Part shown: piece after piece, positions 25,226 through 35,589 of the stretch | Layout: every line of letters begins with the position of its first letter | Numbering within the stretch: position 1 is the first letter of the stretch | Assembly: GCA_031763025.1 (NCBI GenBank) | Contig: JASSKH010000009.1 | Coordinates: 1 to 64,000 of the forward strand | DNA: 64,000 bases | Source: Macrocystis pyrifera | Taxonomy: Eukaryota; Sar; Phaeophyceae; Laminariales; Laminariaceae | Direction: 5' to 3' | Translations under genes and position numbers: made by a program | Notes under the pieces: model-generated | Seen by the model: only the letters and a program-made list of their open reading frames with translations | Told to the model about the DNA's origin: nothing | The model's database searches: none

Positions 25226-25790
25226 TGCAGATTTTTCGTCTGCAAATTATGCCAAATTTCGAGTTCGGAACCAACGCGGGACAAAATCGAGTACGTGTCC
25301 AAAGGGTTCAAGGGTTAGATTGACAAGTCGAGCGTACAGCGACGCTGACCCTGGCCTCGTGCGTCCTACTGCTGCTACTGCTGCTACTGCTGCTGCTGTT
25401 TTCTTGCTGGAGAAACACTGCTGCTGTAGATGTGTAAGTAGATGTCAGTACAAATAGCAAGTAGTGGTGGCACCTGCTGCGAGAAAGAAGCTCTTTCTGT
25501 GAGTCTGTTGGACAAAACATTTCAGATGCAGATTTTTCGTCTTCAAATTATTCTGAATTTCAACCAGAAAACACTGTTGGAAAAAACATGTGAGGTGTGT
25601 GTGTTCTTGTTCTTTCTACCCGTCGGCATTGTCCGTGCCGATTCTTGAATCCCCGAGAGATACGATACGAATACAAGTTCTGTGGTCACAGCAGTGCATA
25701 TTTTTCGGCTTCAAATTATTATGCCGGATTTCGAGGTGGAAACACCAGGATACACAGGACAAAATCAACAACAGAACAGGTGTGTGCGTA
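25226..25790 (+). repeat. Three degenerate ~100-bp units tied to CTG microsatellites
   Basis: GCAGATTTTTCGTCTGCAAA (near 25,229), GCAGATTTTTCGTCTTCAAA (near 25,528) and GCATATTTTTCGGCTTCAAA (near 25,695) are each followed by TTAT, then a GGATTTC- or GAATTTC-like piece and GACAAAATC- or AAAACA-like pieces. CTG/CTA runs lie at 25,367-25,400 and near 25,790-25,803. Confidence 0.6.
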
Positions 25791-26040
25791 CTGCTGCTGC
25801 TGTGTTTTTCATATATCAAGAGCAGAAGAGGCCAAGAACATTTACGATATTATTGAGATTCACCAACGACGGCGTATAGGTAGTCGGTAATACACAGCAG
25901 CAACAAGCAGTAGATGTTCGTTCGTGTTGGTTCAGCACAAAACAGAATAATCCGTATTCGCCCAGCATGATGCATCGCAGATATGACTACTGCAGGTATT
26001 ACTGAGGTCGCGCCTCATTACCACCAATTACTAGTAATAT

Positions 26041-28745
26041 GGTGGGGTATAAACACCTCGATTTTAGTATGGTGGGGTCGAAACAAGCATTTTAGTGTAG
26101 TCGGGTGTATATGACTTGGTTTCAGTATTGTTGTCAACTGAAATGACTTGCTTTTAGTATGGTTATTCTGAATATCTTGGTTTTAGCGAATATCTTGGTT
26201 TTAGCATGGTGGGCACGAAATGACTTGGTCTTAGCATCGTGAGAGAAAAACGTTGTCGATAAAAAAAACTCGATTTTATCACGGTGAAAAAAAAGATTTG
26301 ATTTTAGCATGCTCGTCCTGAAATTACTTGGCTTTAGTACAGTGGGAGCGAAAAATGTATGGGCATTCTCAAATGAATTGTTTTTAGTATGGTGGGCTCG
26401 AAATGACTTGGTTTTACTATGGTTAAAAAAACTTGACTTTAGTGTTGTCGATAAAAAAAATCGTTTTTATCATGGTCGCAAAAATGACTTGATTTTAGTA
26501 TGGTCATTCTGAAATTACTAGGTTTTAGTATGGTGGGCACGAAAATACTTGGTTTTAGTATGGCGAAAAAAAAACTTAACATTAGTAAAAATAACTCGAT
26601 TTTATCATGGTCGAAAAAAATGACTTGATTTTGGTATGGCGGGCACGATATTACTTGGTTTTAGTATGGTTGGCATGAAATAACTTGGTTTTGGTATAGT
26701 GAAAAAAAACTTGATATTAGTAAAAATAACTCGATTTTATCATGGTCGAAAAAAATGACTTTATTTCAATATGATCTTTCTGAAATTACTTAGTTTTAGT
26801 ACGGTGGGCACGAAATTACTTGGTTTTAGTATGGTGAAAAAAAATTATTAGTAGTAAAAATAACTCGATTTTATCATGGCCGAAAAAAATGACTTGATGT
26901 TAGTGTGGTCATTCTGAAATTACTTGGTTTTAGTAGGGTGGGCACGAAATGACTTGTTTTTAGTATGGTGAAAAGAAAACTTGATATTAGTATAGTCGAT
27001 AAAAATAACTCGATTTTATCATGGTCGAAAAAAAAGACTTGATTTTAGTCTGGTCATTCTGAAATTACTTGGTTTTAGTATGGTGGACACTAAATTACTT
27101 GGTTTTAGTATGGTGAAAAAAAAACTTAATATTAGTAAAAATTACTCGATTTTATTATGGTCGAAAAAATGACTTGATTTTAGTATAGTCATTCTGAAAT
27201 TACTTGGTTTTAGTATGGTGGGCACGAAATTACTTGGTTTTAGTATGGTGAAAAAAACTTGTTAGTAGTAAAAATAACTCGATTTTATTATGGTCGAAAA
27301 AAATGACTTGATTTTAGTGTGGTCATTCTGAAATTACTTGGTTTTATTATAGTTGGCACTAAATTACTTGGTTTTAGTATGGTGAAAAAAAACTTAATAG
27401 TAGTAAAAATTACTCGATTTTATTATGGTCGAAAAAATGACTTGATTTTAGTATGGTCAATCTGAAATTACTTGGTTTTAGTAGGGTGGGCACGAAATTA
27501 CTTGGTTTTATTATGGTGAAAAAAACTTGTTAGTAGTAAAAATAACTCGATTTTATTATGGTCGAAAAAAAAGACTTGATTTTAGTGTGGTCATTCTGAA
27601 ATTACTTGGTTTTAGTATGGTGGACACTAAATTACTTGGTTTTAGTATGGTGAAAAAAAAAACTTAATATTAGTAAAAATTACTCGATTTTATTATGGTC
27701 GAAAAAATGACTTGATTTTAGTATGGTCATTCTGAAATTACTTGGTTTTAGTATGGTGGGCAGGAAATTACTTGGTTTTAGTATGGTGAAAAGAAAACTT
27801 GTTAGTAGTAAAAATAACTCGATTTTATTATGGTAAAAAAAAAACTTGATTTTAGTGTGGTCATTCTGAAATTACTTGGTTTTATTATAGTTGGCACTAA
27901 ATTACTTGGTTTTAGTATGGTGAAAAAAAACTTAATAGTAGTAAAAATTACTCGATTTTATTATGGTCGAAAAAATGACTTGATTTTAGTATGGTCATTC
28001 TGAAATTACTTGGTTTTAGTATGGTGGGCACGAAATTACTTGGTTTTAGTATGGTGAAAAAAACTTGTTATAGTAAAAATAACTCGATTTTATTATGGTC
28101 GAAAAAAATGACTTGATTTTAGTGTGGTCATTCTGAAATTACTTGGTTTTAGTATGGTGGGCACGGAATTACTTGGTTTTAGTATGGTGAAAAAAAAACT
28201 TAATATTAGTAAAAATTACTCGATTTATCATGGTCAAAAACATGACTTGATTTTAGTATGGTCATTCTGAAATTACTTGGTTTTAGTATGGTGGGCACGA
28301 AATTACTTGGTTTTAGTATGGTAAAAAAACACTTGTTATAGCAAAAATAACTCGATTTTATTATGGTCGAAAAAAATGACTTGATTTTAGTGTGGTCATT
28401 CTGAAATTACTTGGTTTTAGTATGGTGGGCACGAAATTACTTGGTTTTAGTATGGTGAAAAAAAAACTTAATATTAGTCAAAATTACTCGATTTATCATG
28501 GTCAAAAAAATGACTTGATTTTAGTATGGTCATTCTGAAATTACTTGGTTTTAGTATGGTGGGCACGAAATTACTTGGTTTTAGTATGGTAAAAAAACAC
28601 TTGTTATAGCAAAAATAACTCGATTTTATTATGGTCGAAAAAAATGACTTGATTTTAGTGTGGTCATTCTGAAATTACTTGGTTTTAGTATGGTGAAAAA
28701 AAAACTTAATATTAGTAAAAATTACTCGATTTTATCATGGTCGAA
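26041..28745 (+). repeat. AT-rich satellite, ~134-bp period, about 20 units
   Basis: The composite unit contains in order TCATTCTGAAATTACTTGG, TTTTAGTATGGTGGGCACG, AAATTACTTGGTTTTAGTAT, GGTGAAAAAAAACTTAATA, TTAGTAAAAATTACTCGATT and ATGGTCGAAAAAATGACTTG. The TCATTCTG landmark falls near 27,189, 27,323, (27,458) and 27,591. Each unit is itself built from four or five diverged ~30-bp subunits related to the 30-bp satellite that follows. The first few hundred bases are more degenerate. Confidence 0.9.
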
Positions 28746-29937
28746 AAAATTACTCGATTTTAGTATGGTCATATTAAAATGACTTGCTTTCAGTATGGTC
28801 ACCATGTAATGACTTGGTTTTCGCATGGAGGTACCTAGATGATTTGATTCTAGCATCAAGTTGAAATGACTTGATTTTAGTGTGATCATTTTGAAATGAC
28901 TTGATTTTAGTATGGTCATTTTGAAATCACTTGATTTTAGTGTAGTCATTTTGGAAAACCTTGATTTTAGTATGGTCATTTTGAAATGACTTGATTTTAG
29001 TATGGTCATTTTGAAATGACTTAATTTTAGATTGGTCATGTTGAAATGACTTGATTTAGTATGGTCACCTTGAAATGACTTGATTTTAGTATGGTCATTT
29101 TGAAAAAACTTGATTTTAGTATGGTCATTTTGAAATGACTTGATTTTAGTATGTTCATTTTGGAATGACTCGATTTTAGTATGGTCATTTTGAAATGACT
29201 TGATTTTAGTATGGTCATTTTGAAATAACTTGATTTTAGTATGGTCATTTCGAAATGACTTGATTTTAGTATGGTCATTTCGAAATGACTTGATTTTAGT
29301 ATGATCATTTCGAAATGACTTGATTTCAGCATCGTCATTTCGAAATAACTTGATGAAGTATGGTCATTTCGAAAGGACTTGATTTTAGTAGGGTCTTGTT
29401 GAAATGACTTGATTTTGGTATGGTCATTTTGAAATGACTTGATTTTAGTAAAGTCATGTTGAAATGACTTGATTTTAGTATGGTCACGTCGAAATGACTT
29501 GATTTTAGCATGGTCATGTTGAAATGACTTGATTTTAGTACGGTCATTTTGATATGACTTGATTCTAGTATGGTCATGTTGAAATTACTTGATCTTAGTA
29601 TTGTCATGTTGAAATGATTTGATTTTAGTATGGTCATGTTGAAATGACTTGATTTTAGTATGGTCATGTCGAAATGACTTGATTCTAGTATGGTCATGTT
29701 GAAATGACTTGATTTTAGTATGGTCATGTTGAAATGACTTGCTTTTAGTATGGTTACCTTGAAATGACTTGGTTTTAGTATGGTCATATTTAAATGACTT
29801 GATTTTAGTATGGTCAACTTGAAATGACTTGATTTTAGTATGGTCGCCTTGAAATGACTTGGTTTTCGCATGGTCGTACCGAAATGTTTTGATTTTAGTA
29901 TGTTCATTTTAAAATGACTTGATTTGAGTATGGTCAT
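28746..29937 (+). repeat. 30-bp satellite, about 40 units
   Basis: The unit ATGACTTGATTTTAGTATGG plus TCATTTTGAA repeats with a 30-base period. A variable part reads TCATTTTGAA, TCATTTCGAA, TCATGTTGAA or TCATGTCGAA, and the variants cluster in runs. The period is ten codons, so the minus strand shows long open frames made of the decapeptide MTILKSSHFK. The core GTCATTT-TG-AAATGAC is a near-perfect inverted repeat in each unit. Confidence 0.95.
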
Positions 29938-30172
29938 GTTGAAATAACTTGATTTAAGTATTGTGGGCCGCAAATGACTTGATTTTAGTATGGTCAACGA
30001 TTTTGTACTTGGTTTTAGTATTGATTTCTGAAATGACTTGATTTTAGTGTGAAATGCCCTCGAAAACGTATATTTTGGGGCGAACACCTATTTAAAGTGC
30101 CCATAAGCCTATTTAAATAGACCGTAGTCTTAAATATTCGACCTTTAGTTCTATTTGCAAATAGGCTTAGAG
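29938..30172 (+). other. Conserved satellite-to-telomere junction, copy 1
   Basis: About 235 bases linking the 30-bp satellite to the CCCTAA array, repeated almost identically at 41,112-41,347. The last 70 bases contain the palindromes CTATTTAAATAG (30,109-30,120) and CTATTTGCAAATAG (30,151-30,164), and the inverted pair AAGCCTATTT (30,105) and AAATAGGCTT (30,159). A hairpin or cruciform could therefore form within 10 bases of the telomere tract. Confidence 0.85.
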
Positions 30173-30364
30173 CCCTAACCCTAACCCTAACCCTAACCCT
30201 AACCCTAACCCTAACCCTAACCCTAACCCTAACCCTAACCCTAACCCTAACCCTAACCCTAACCCTAACCCTAACCCTAACCCTAACCCTAACCCTAACC
30301 CTAACCCTAACCCTAACCCTAACCCTAACCCTAACCCTAACCCTAACCCTAACCCTAACCCTAA
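30173..30364 (+). repeat. Interstitial telomere array 1: 32 perfect CCCTAA units
   Basis: 192 bases of uninterrupted CCCTAA. This strand orientation is the one expected at the left end of a chromosome, with interior sequence to the right. Here the left flank is satellite DNA plus the conserved junction, and the right flank is module copy B, beginning ATTAGCAAAATAA. The absence of any substitution suggests recent origin or ongoing homogenisation. Confidence 0.98.
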
Positions 30365-33300
30365 ATTAGCAAAATAAATATAGCTTGCGATATCGAAAGT
30401 TAATGCGAATAGTGGGTGAGGAGGAGCCTTCGTGGATATCATTTTTTTTCTAACGCTAACTCTAACCCAAACCCCAATCTGTTTTTGAAGCTTTGTCCAA
30501 GTGTCTTGTTTTTGTTTCTACGTGACAACACCGTGTTTATTTTTCCTGGCCACAAGACCATGGTGATCTGCTCCTCCGCAGTAAACGTATACCTTCCGAT
30601 TTCAAAAGTAGATGCCAGCAATGGGTGAGGAGGAGCCTTTGTGGATATCATTTTTTTCTAACGCTAACTCTAACCCAAATCCCAACCCGCTTCTAAAGCT
30701 AAGTGGCTTGTTTTTTTTTCTACGTCACAACACCTTGTTTGTTGTTCCTGGTCACGAGACCATGGTTATCTGCTCCTCCGCCGACCTTAGCTAGCAATAA
30801 ACGTAAACCTCCCGATTTCAAAAAGTAGATGCGAGCAATGGGTGAGGAGGAGCCTTTGTGGATATCATTGTTTTCTAACGCAAACTCTAACCCGAACCCC
30901 AATCCGCTTCTAAAGCTTTGTCCTAAGTGGCTTGTTTCACTCCGCGGGTATGTCTTCACGGGTTGATCGGCCATCGACTCTGCAGCGATGGATGGAGATT
31001 GGTCTTCCCCTCCACGTCGCCCACCGCCACCATAAAAAGGTCCACGAGGATGAGGTTGCTGACAGCCAGAGGCTGGTTCCTCCTCAGCACCTGCTACCAA
31101 CCCCTGGTGCTGGAGCCCGCCGCTTGGGCAACGGCATCCGCGCCTTCGTCAGCGAGGGCTGTTGTAGTATCGTGTGGGGGACAGCGTTCTTTGTTTCTTC
31201 GATACAATACCAGCCTTCTAACAAGGATCCCGAGTTTCTAAGAAATACGTAATCAAGATCGTGTCGACTGATAAACACGTCCCGCCGCGGTCTAGTCTTC
31301 GAACAACAGACGACAGGGCTGGTGACATCTTTGTCCGACGAACGCCCCAAAAAACGCTTTGGAAAACAATGCGTGTACAGAAACATACAGTAGAAGCACG
31401 CAGCAGTAGCTGCAAGACCTAGAAAGCAGGCCGCGACCGCAAGACAGGAAAAAACTCTGATACCTTGCGTTGGTTTGTATCACTCGTCGGGAAAAAAGTC
31501 TGAATGAACTTACAGCGGATCGAAATCGGGACACAGCTGCGAACAATCTCGACTACTCACGCGCCCCAGTCCATGGCAGCGAAGGGCTGGTAGGGAGGAC
31601 GGTAGGGGGGGTTGTTTTTTTATCCCAAAGCTATACATTTAACGTAGCTGGTGGAGTTAGACTATGACAAGTTCGGCCCAAGCCACCTAACCCGACACAA
31701 AACAGTTCCCAAGACTTGAGACTACACGCGACCAAATTAAGCATTGAAGTAGTCTATAGGACCCTGGGGACGGAAACCATTTCGGATAAAGCATCAGAAC
31801 GGACACTGATTGTTTCGAAGGTGTGCTGAAAGATAGCAGTAGATTGTTGTTGCCATTTTTATTCTGACTTCCGGGGCTCCAGAACCTCTACCTAATATCG
31901 TTTGAACGCCTTTTCCGTTTAATATGTTATTCGTTGTTTATGGAGGCCATCGGATTGCACTTTCAGTTTTATCCTAAAGTTAGTGTTTGGGTGTGGTAGT
32001 CCTCAACCGAGGATCCTAATAAAAAATAGGTACACCTCTACCGTAGCATGTGTCTTGACGATAGTAGCTGGTGCCCAAATATGTTGCCGCGCTAGTTCCA
32101 TGCGACAACTATACTTTTCAAACGTATTAACTGCTGATCACTAACCCAATCCTAAGTGCCAGGTAGGCTTCCGGTGGGTGAGGTGGAAGGCTGATCATAT
32201 TTGTAGACCTTGGCAGGGTGTTCGACAGACGTTTTGCAATATTCGCCGGCGGCTCCTGCGGATAAAAATTTGTGCGCCACAACAGTGAGTGTTTTTGTGG
32301 GTGGGAGCTTTGTGGGTGGGAGCAGGGTGCCAATATACGAACTAGCATATGCGGGAATCGAAGCGATTGGCGAAAGAGTCGACGGTTCCTGCGCCCGAAC
32401 TGTGCCTCTGGATGGGATCAGGGTAGGTGGTGGGCCTCTTGCGGCTCGTGCGAAGAAATATTTATATTTCTGCACCTTGTGGGTGGGAACAGGGTGCCAA
32501 ATGGGAAGATGTTTTCGGCAGATTCGAGGTACCAAGCGGGAGCAGGGTGCCAAACGCAAAAACAACAATACACGGGAGTGATCCCATTAGGCACCCTGCT
32601 CCCACCGCCAAGGCTCACAAATAAAATTCTTAGGAGATTACCATTGCGGGGGACCATCGTAAATAGGACCAAATACTGCTAGTAAAAAAAGGGAAACATA
32701 TAGTTTTTTGTGTGTAGGGTCCTAATTACTATGGTCTCCCGTAATACAAACACCCCAATCCCACTCAGAGCTGCAGAAATCGTCCCCAGACACGAAACTA
32801 GCAAAGAAAAATATAGGAACTCGCATATGCGGGAGCCGATTGGCGAAAACAAAGACGGGTTTTGAGCCCGAGCTGTGCCTTCGGGTGGGATCAGGGTGGC
32901 TGGTGGGCCTCCGGCGGTTCTTCGGAGGGATGATTCTACTTTTGCACCTTGTGGGCGGGAGCAAGGTGCCAAATGGGAAGGGCCCACGGCGAGGTCGAGG
33001 TACCAAGCGGAAGCAGGGTGGCAAACGCAAACTAAAATTATAGGCAGGCACGACTCCGATCTGATCCAACCCGGGTGTGATCACGTTGGCACCCTGCTCC
33101 CACCTGTGGCGTCTGGGACATGCATCACGGTTTGAGCACGATCATGCACACCTACACACATAGCTCGTAAATGATGTTGTGGCCGGAGATCAGTACAAAG
33201 CACCCTGATCCCTTTCAGAGGAATAACAATCGTCCGCAGACACGGCAGAAGCAACAAGAAAACATGTACGAACTCGCATACGCGGGATCGGGAATCGAAC

Positions 33301-34109
33301 CTATTGGTGAAACAATAGACGGATTATCGCCCGAGCTGTGCCTCTGGATGAGATCAGGGTGTCCGGTGGGCCCCCAGCGGCTTCTTCCACCGGGATGATT
33401 TCATTTCTACACCTTCTGGGTGGGAACAGCGTGATAAATGGGAGGGGTTTTCGTCGGATTCAAAGTACTCAATTGGAACAGGGTGATTTGTAGTATTCTC
33501 CGGCTGCTCCTGCCGAGGGCTAAGTATATCTCTAAACCATTAAGTGGGAGCAGGGTGTCAAACGGGAAAAGTTTCGAAATATTCGAAGTACCAAATGGGA
33601 TCAGGGTAGTTGGCGGGCCGGCGGCTCCTGCGGAGGGCTAATATCATTTCTGCACCTTGTGGATGGGAGCAGGGTACCAAATGGGATCATATCCGGGTGG
33701 GATCAGGGTGCGGCTGGGATCAGGAGGGAAATGCTTAAAGGTCCGCACCACCTGTTTACCTTGAATGAACATTGTCTAGTAGTATGTACTGATGGGTGTT
33801 GGTCTGATTGTGAGCACGAAGTGGGCACAGGGTGTTTTGTAGTAACTACGGCGGTCCTGAGAAGATTCACGCCCTCGCAGACGGCCGCTGTTGCGAAACA
33901 TAGGCCGGTGGGGTGCCTGTGGATGGGATCAGGGTAGTTGGTGGCGCCTCCGGCGGCTCCTTATCGCTTCTGCACCTTGTGGATGGGAACAGGGTACCAA
34001 ATGGGATCACATCCGGGTGGGATCAGGGCGCGGCTGGGATAAAGAGGGAAAGGCTCGAAGGTCCGCACTGCCTGTGTACCTTGAGTGAATATTTCTCCCC
34101 CATAAATTG
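30365..34109 (+). repeat. Subtelomere-like segmental duplication, copy B
   Basis: Nearly identical to 19,766-23,523. It starts at the first base after the telomere array. It contains the same three ~212-bp units with decayed telomere tracts (from 30,412), the fold-back element (32,637-32,745), the polymerase III-like repeats and the first GGGATCAGGGT-rich units. Close similarity ends near 34,109, just after ATAAATTGT. Small differences from copy A include a CAAGTG versus CTAAGTG indel near 30,500 and loss of a few bases near 33,960. Confidence 0.93.
32637..32745. mobile_element. Fold-back (MITE-like) element, copy B
   Basis: Same element as 22,040-22,150, here 109 bases. Its right arm reads GGTCCTAATTACTATGGTCT, one base further from perfect pairing than in copy A. 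It moved as part of the segmental duplication, not independently. Confidence 0.5.
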
Positions 34110-35080
34110 TCGAGTGATATGAGGTGTGTTGGTCTGATTGCGAACACGAATTGGGCACGGGGTGTTTTGTAGTAGTGTTTTGTAGTATCTACGGCGGTCC
34201 TGCGAGGATCTGTATCCTTGCAGACGACCGCTGCTGCCACACATCGTCCGGTAGGGCGCCTGTGGATGGAATCAGTATAGTTGGTGGGCCTCCGGCGGCT
34301 CCTGCGGAGGGCTGATATCAGTTCTGCACCTTGTGAATGGGAGCACTTAACCCTAAATGAGATCATCTCCGGGTGGGATCAGGATGGAAAGCTGGGATCA
34401 GGATGGAAAGGATAAAAGAAAGGTCCGCACCGCGTGTTTACCAGGGTGAACATTTATCCCCGAGACGTTGGCTAGTACAACGTACAGATGGGTGTTGGTC
34501 AGATTGCCAGTACCAAGTGGGAACAAAGTGTATTGTAGTAATCTACGGGGATCCTGCGAGGATTAACGTCCTTGCAGACCAGCGCTGCTGCCACACGTAC
34601 GTGATCCGGTGGAGTGCCTGTGGATGGGATCAGGGTAGTTGATGGGCCGCCCGCGGCTCATGCAGGGGGCAAAGAATAAATTTCTGTACTACTGTACCTT
34701 GTGAAAGGGGAAGGGTACCAAATGGGATCATACCCGGGTGGGATCAGCGTACGGCTGGGATCAGAAGGGAACGGCTCGACGTATTTACCTTGAACGATCA
34801 TTTCGCCCGCTATTTCAGCTAGTAGTGCGTACCGATGTGTCTTTGTCAGATTGGAAGTACGAAGTGAGAACACGGTGTTTTTGCACTGGTTTACGGCGGC
34901 CCTGCGAAGATTTGTGTCCTTGCAGACGACCGCTGCTGCCACACATCATCCGGGGGTGATTGAGTATATGATCAGGATAGTTGGTGGGTCTCCGGCGGCA
35001 TCATTTCTGTACCTTGTGAATGGGAGCAGGGTACCAAATGGGATCATATCCGAGTGGGACCAGGGCACGACTGGGATCGG
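34110..35080 (+). repeat. ~330-bp GGGATCAGGGT-rich tandem repeats (right block)
   Basis: Continuation of the family in a different arrangement from copy A. GGCCTCCGGCGGCTCCTGCG and GAGGGCTGATATCAGTTCTG lie near 34,290. Further partial units near 34,630 and 34,980 carry GGGATCAGGGTAGTTG or ATCAGGATAGTTG. GTAGTGTTTTGTAGTATC near 34,170 shows a short internal duplication. Confidence 0.75.
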
Positions 35081-35589
35081 GATGGAAAAGATCAGAGGTC
35101 CACACCACCTGTTCACCTGAAATCGTATTTTCTTCCCAAAAAACATCTTGTAATATTATACAGATGTGTGTTTTGTCAGATTAAGCACCAAGTTGGAACA
35201 AGGTGTTTCGTAGAAATCTACGGCGGTGACGCGAGTATTTATTTCTTGGCAGGGGCTCCTTCACTGAGTCTGAGTGCCCAAATCAAACGGCAACTCTGTC
35301 GCACGTCTCCCGATCATTCGTACACCTCGATTTCTGCGAGGGTTGATATCGTCTGCACCGCACGGAGTGGTGCAGCCGCATTTCGTTAGAATCCCATTCA
35401 ACGAAAACTTGTTGGTTCAGCAATAAACCATACCTCTCGGGCGTGACGGACTCCACATCAACGCGGTTCTGACCCGGGTACGATGAACACAGGTATGCCC
35501 TGCGTGACTGAGGCGACTCAAGTATGGCATAAACAAAAAAGGTGATTCTAATGTTTGTAGCCGACGATATTACCATTTTCGAAATAAAT
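35081..35589. other. Low-copy spacer, no supported gene
   Basis: Short non-repetitive stretch between the G-rich repeats and the AT-rich satellite. No recognisable product in either direction. Confidence 0.45.

Larger units (their letters stand above)
24430..26040. other. Low-copy DNA with small repeats, no supported gene
   Basis: Holds a 49-bp direct repeat (24,650-24,698 and 24,758-24,806), a GT-rich stretch (25,010-25,050), a CTG/CTA microsatellite and three degenerate copies of a ~100-bp unit. Open frames are short and no domain is recognisable. Confidence 0.5.

Noticed and set aside
29335-30087. 250-codon decapeptide-repeat frame on the minus strand (also 40,482-39,730 and 40,873-39,860)
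   Set aside because: Pure translation of the 30-bp satellite. Overlapping frames in different phases exist over the same DNA at 39.7-40.9 kb.
30173-30364. True chromosome terminus
   Set aside because: The array is internal, flanked by over 30 kb on each side, and does not lie at a sequence end.
30090-30364. Head-to-head telomere fusion
   Set aside because: Only CCCTAA orientation is present at both sites. A fusion of two ends would show TTAGGG meeting CCCTAA.
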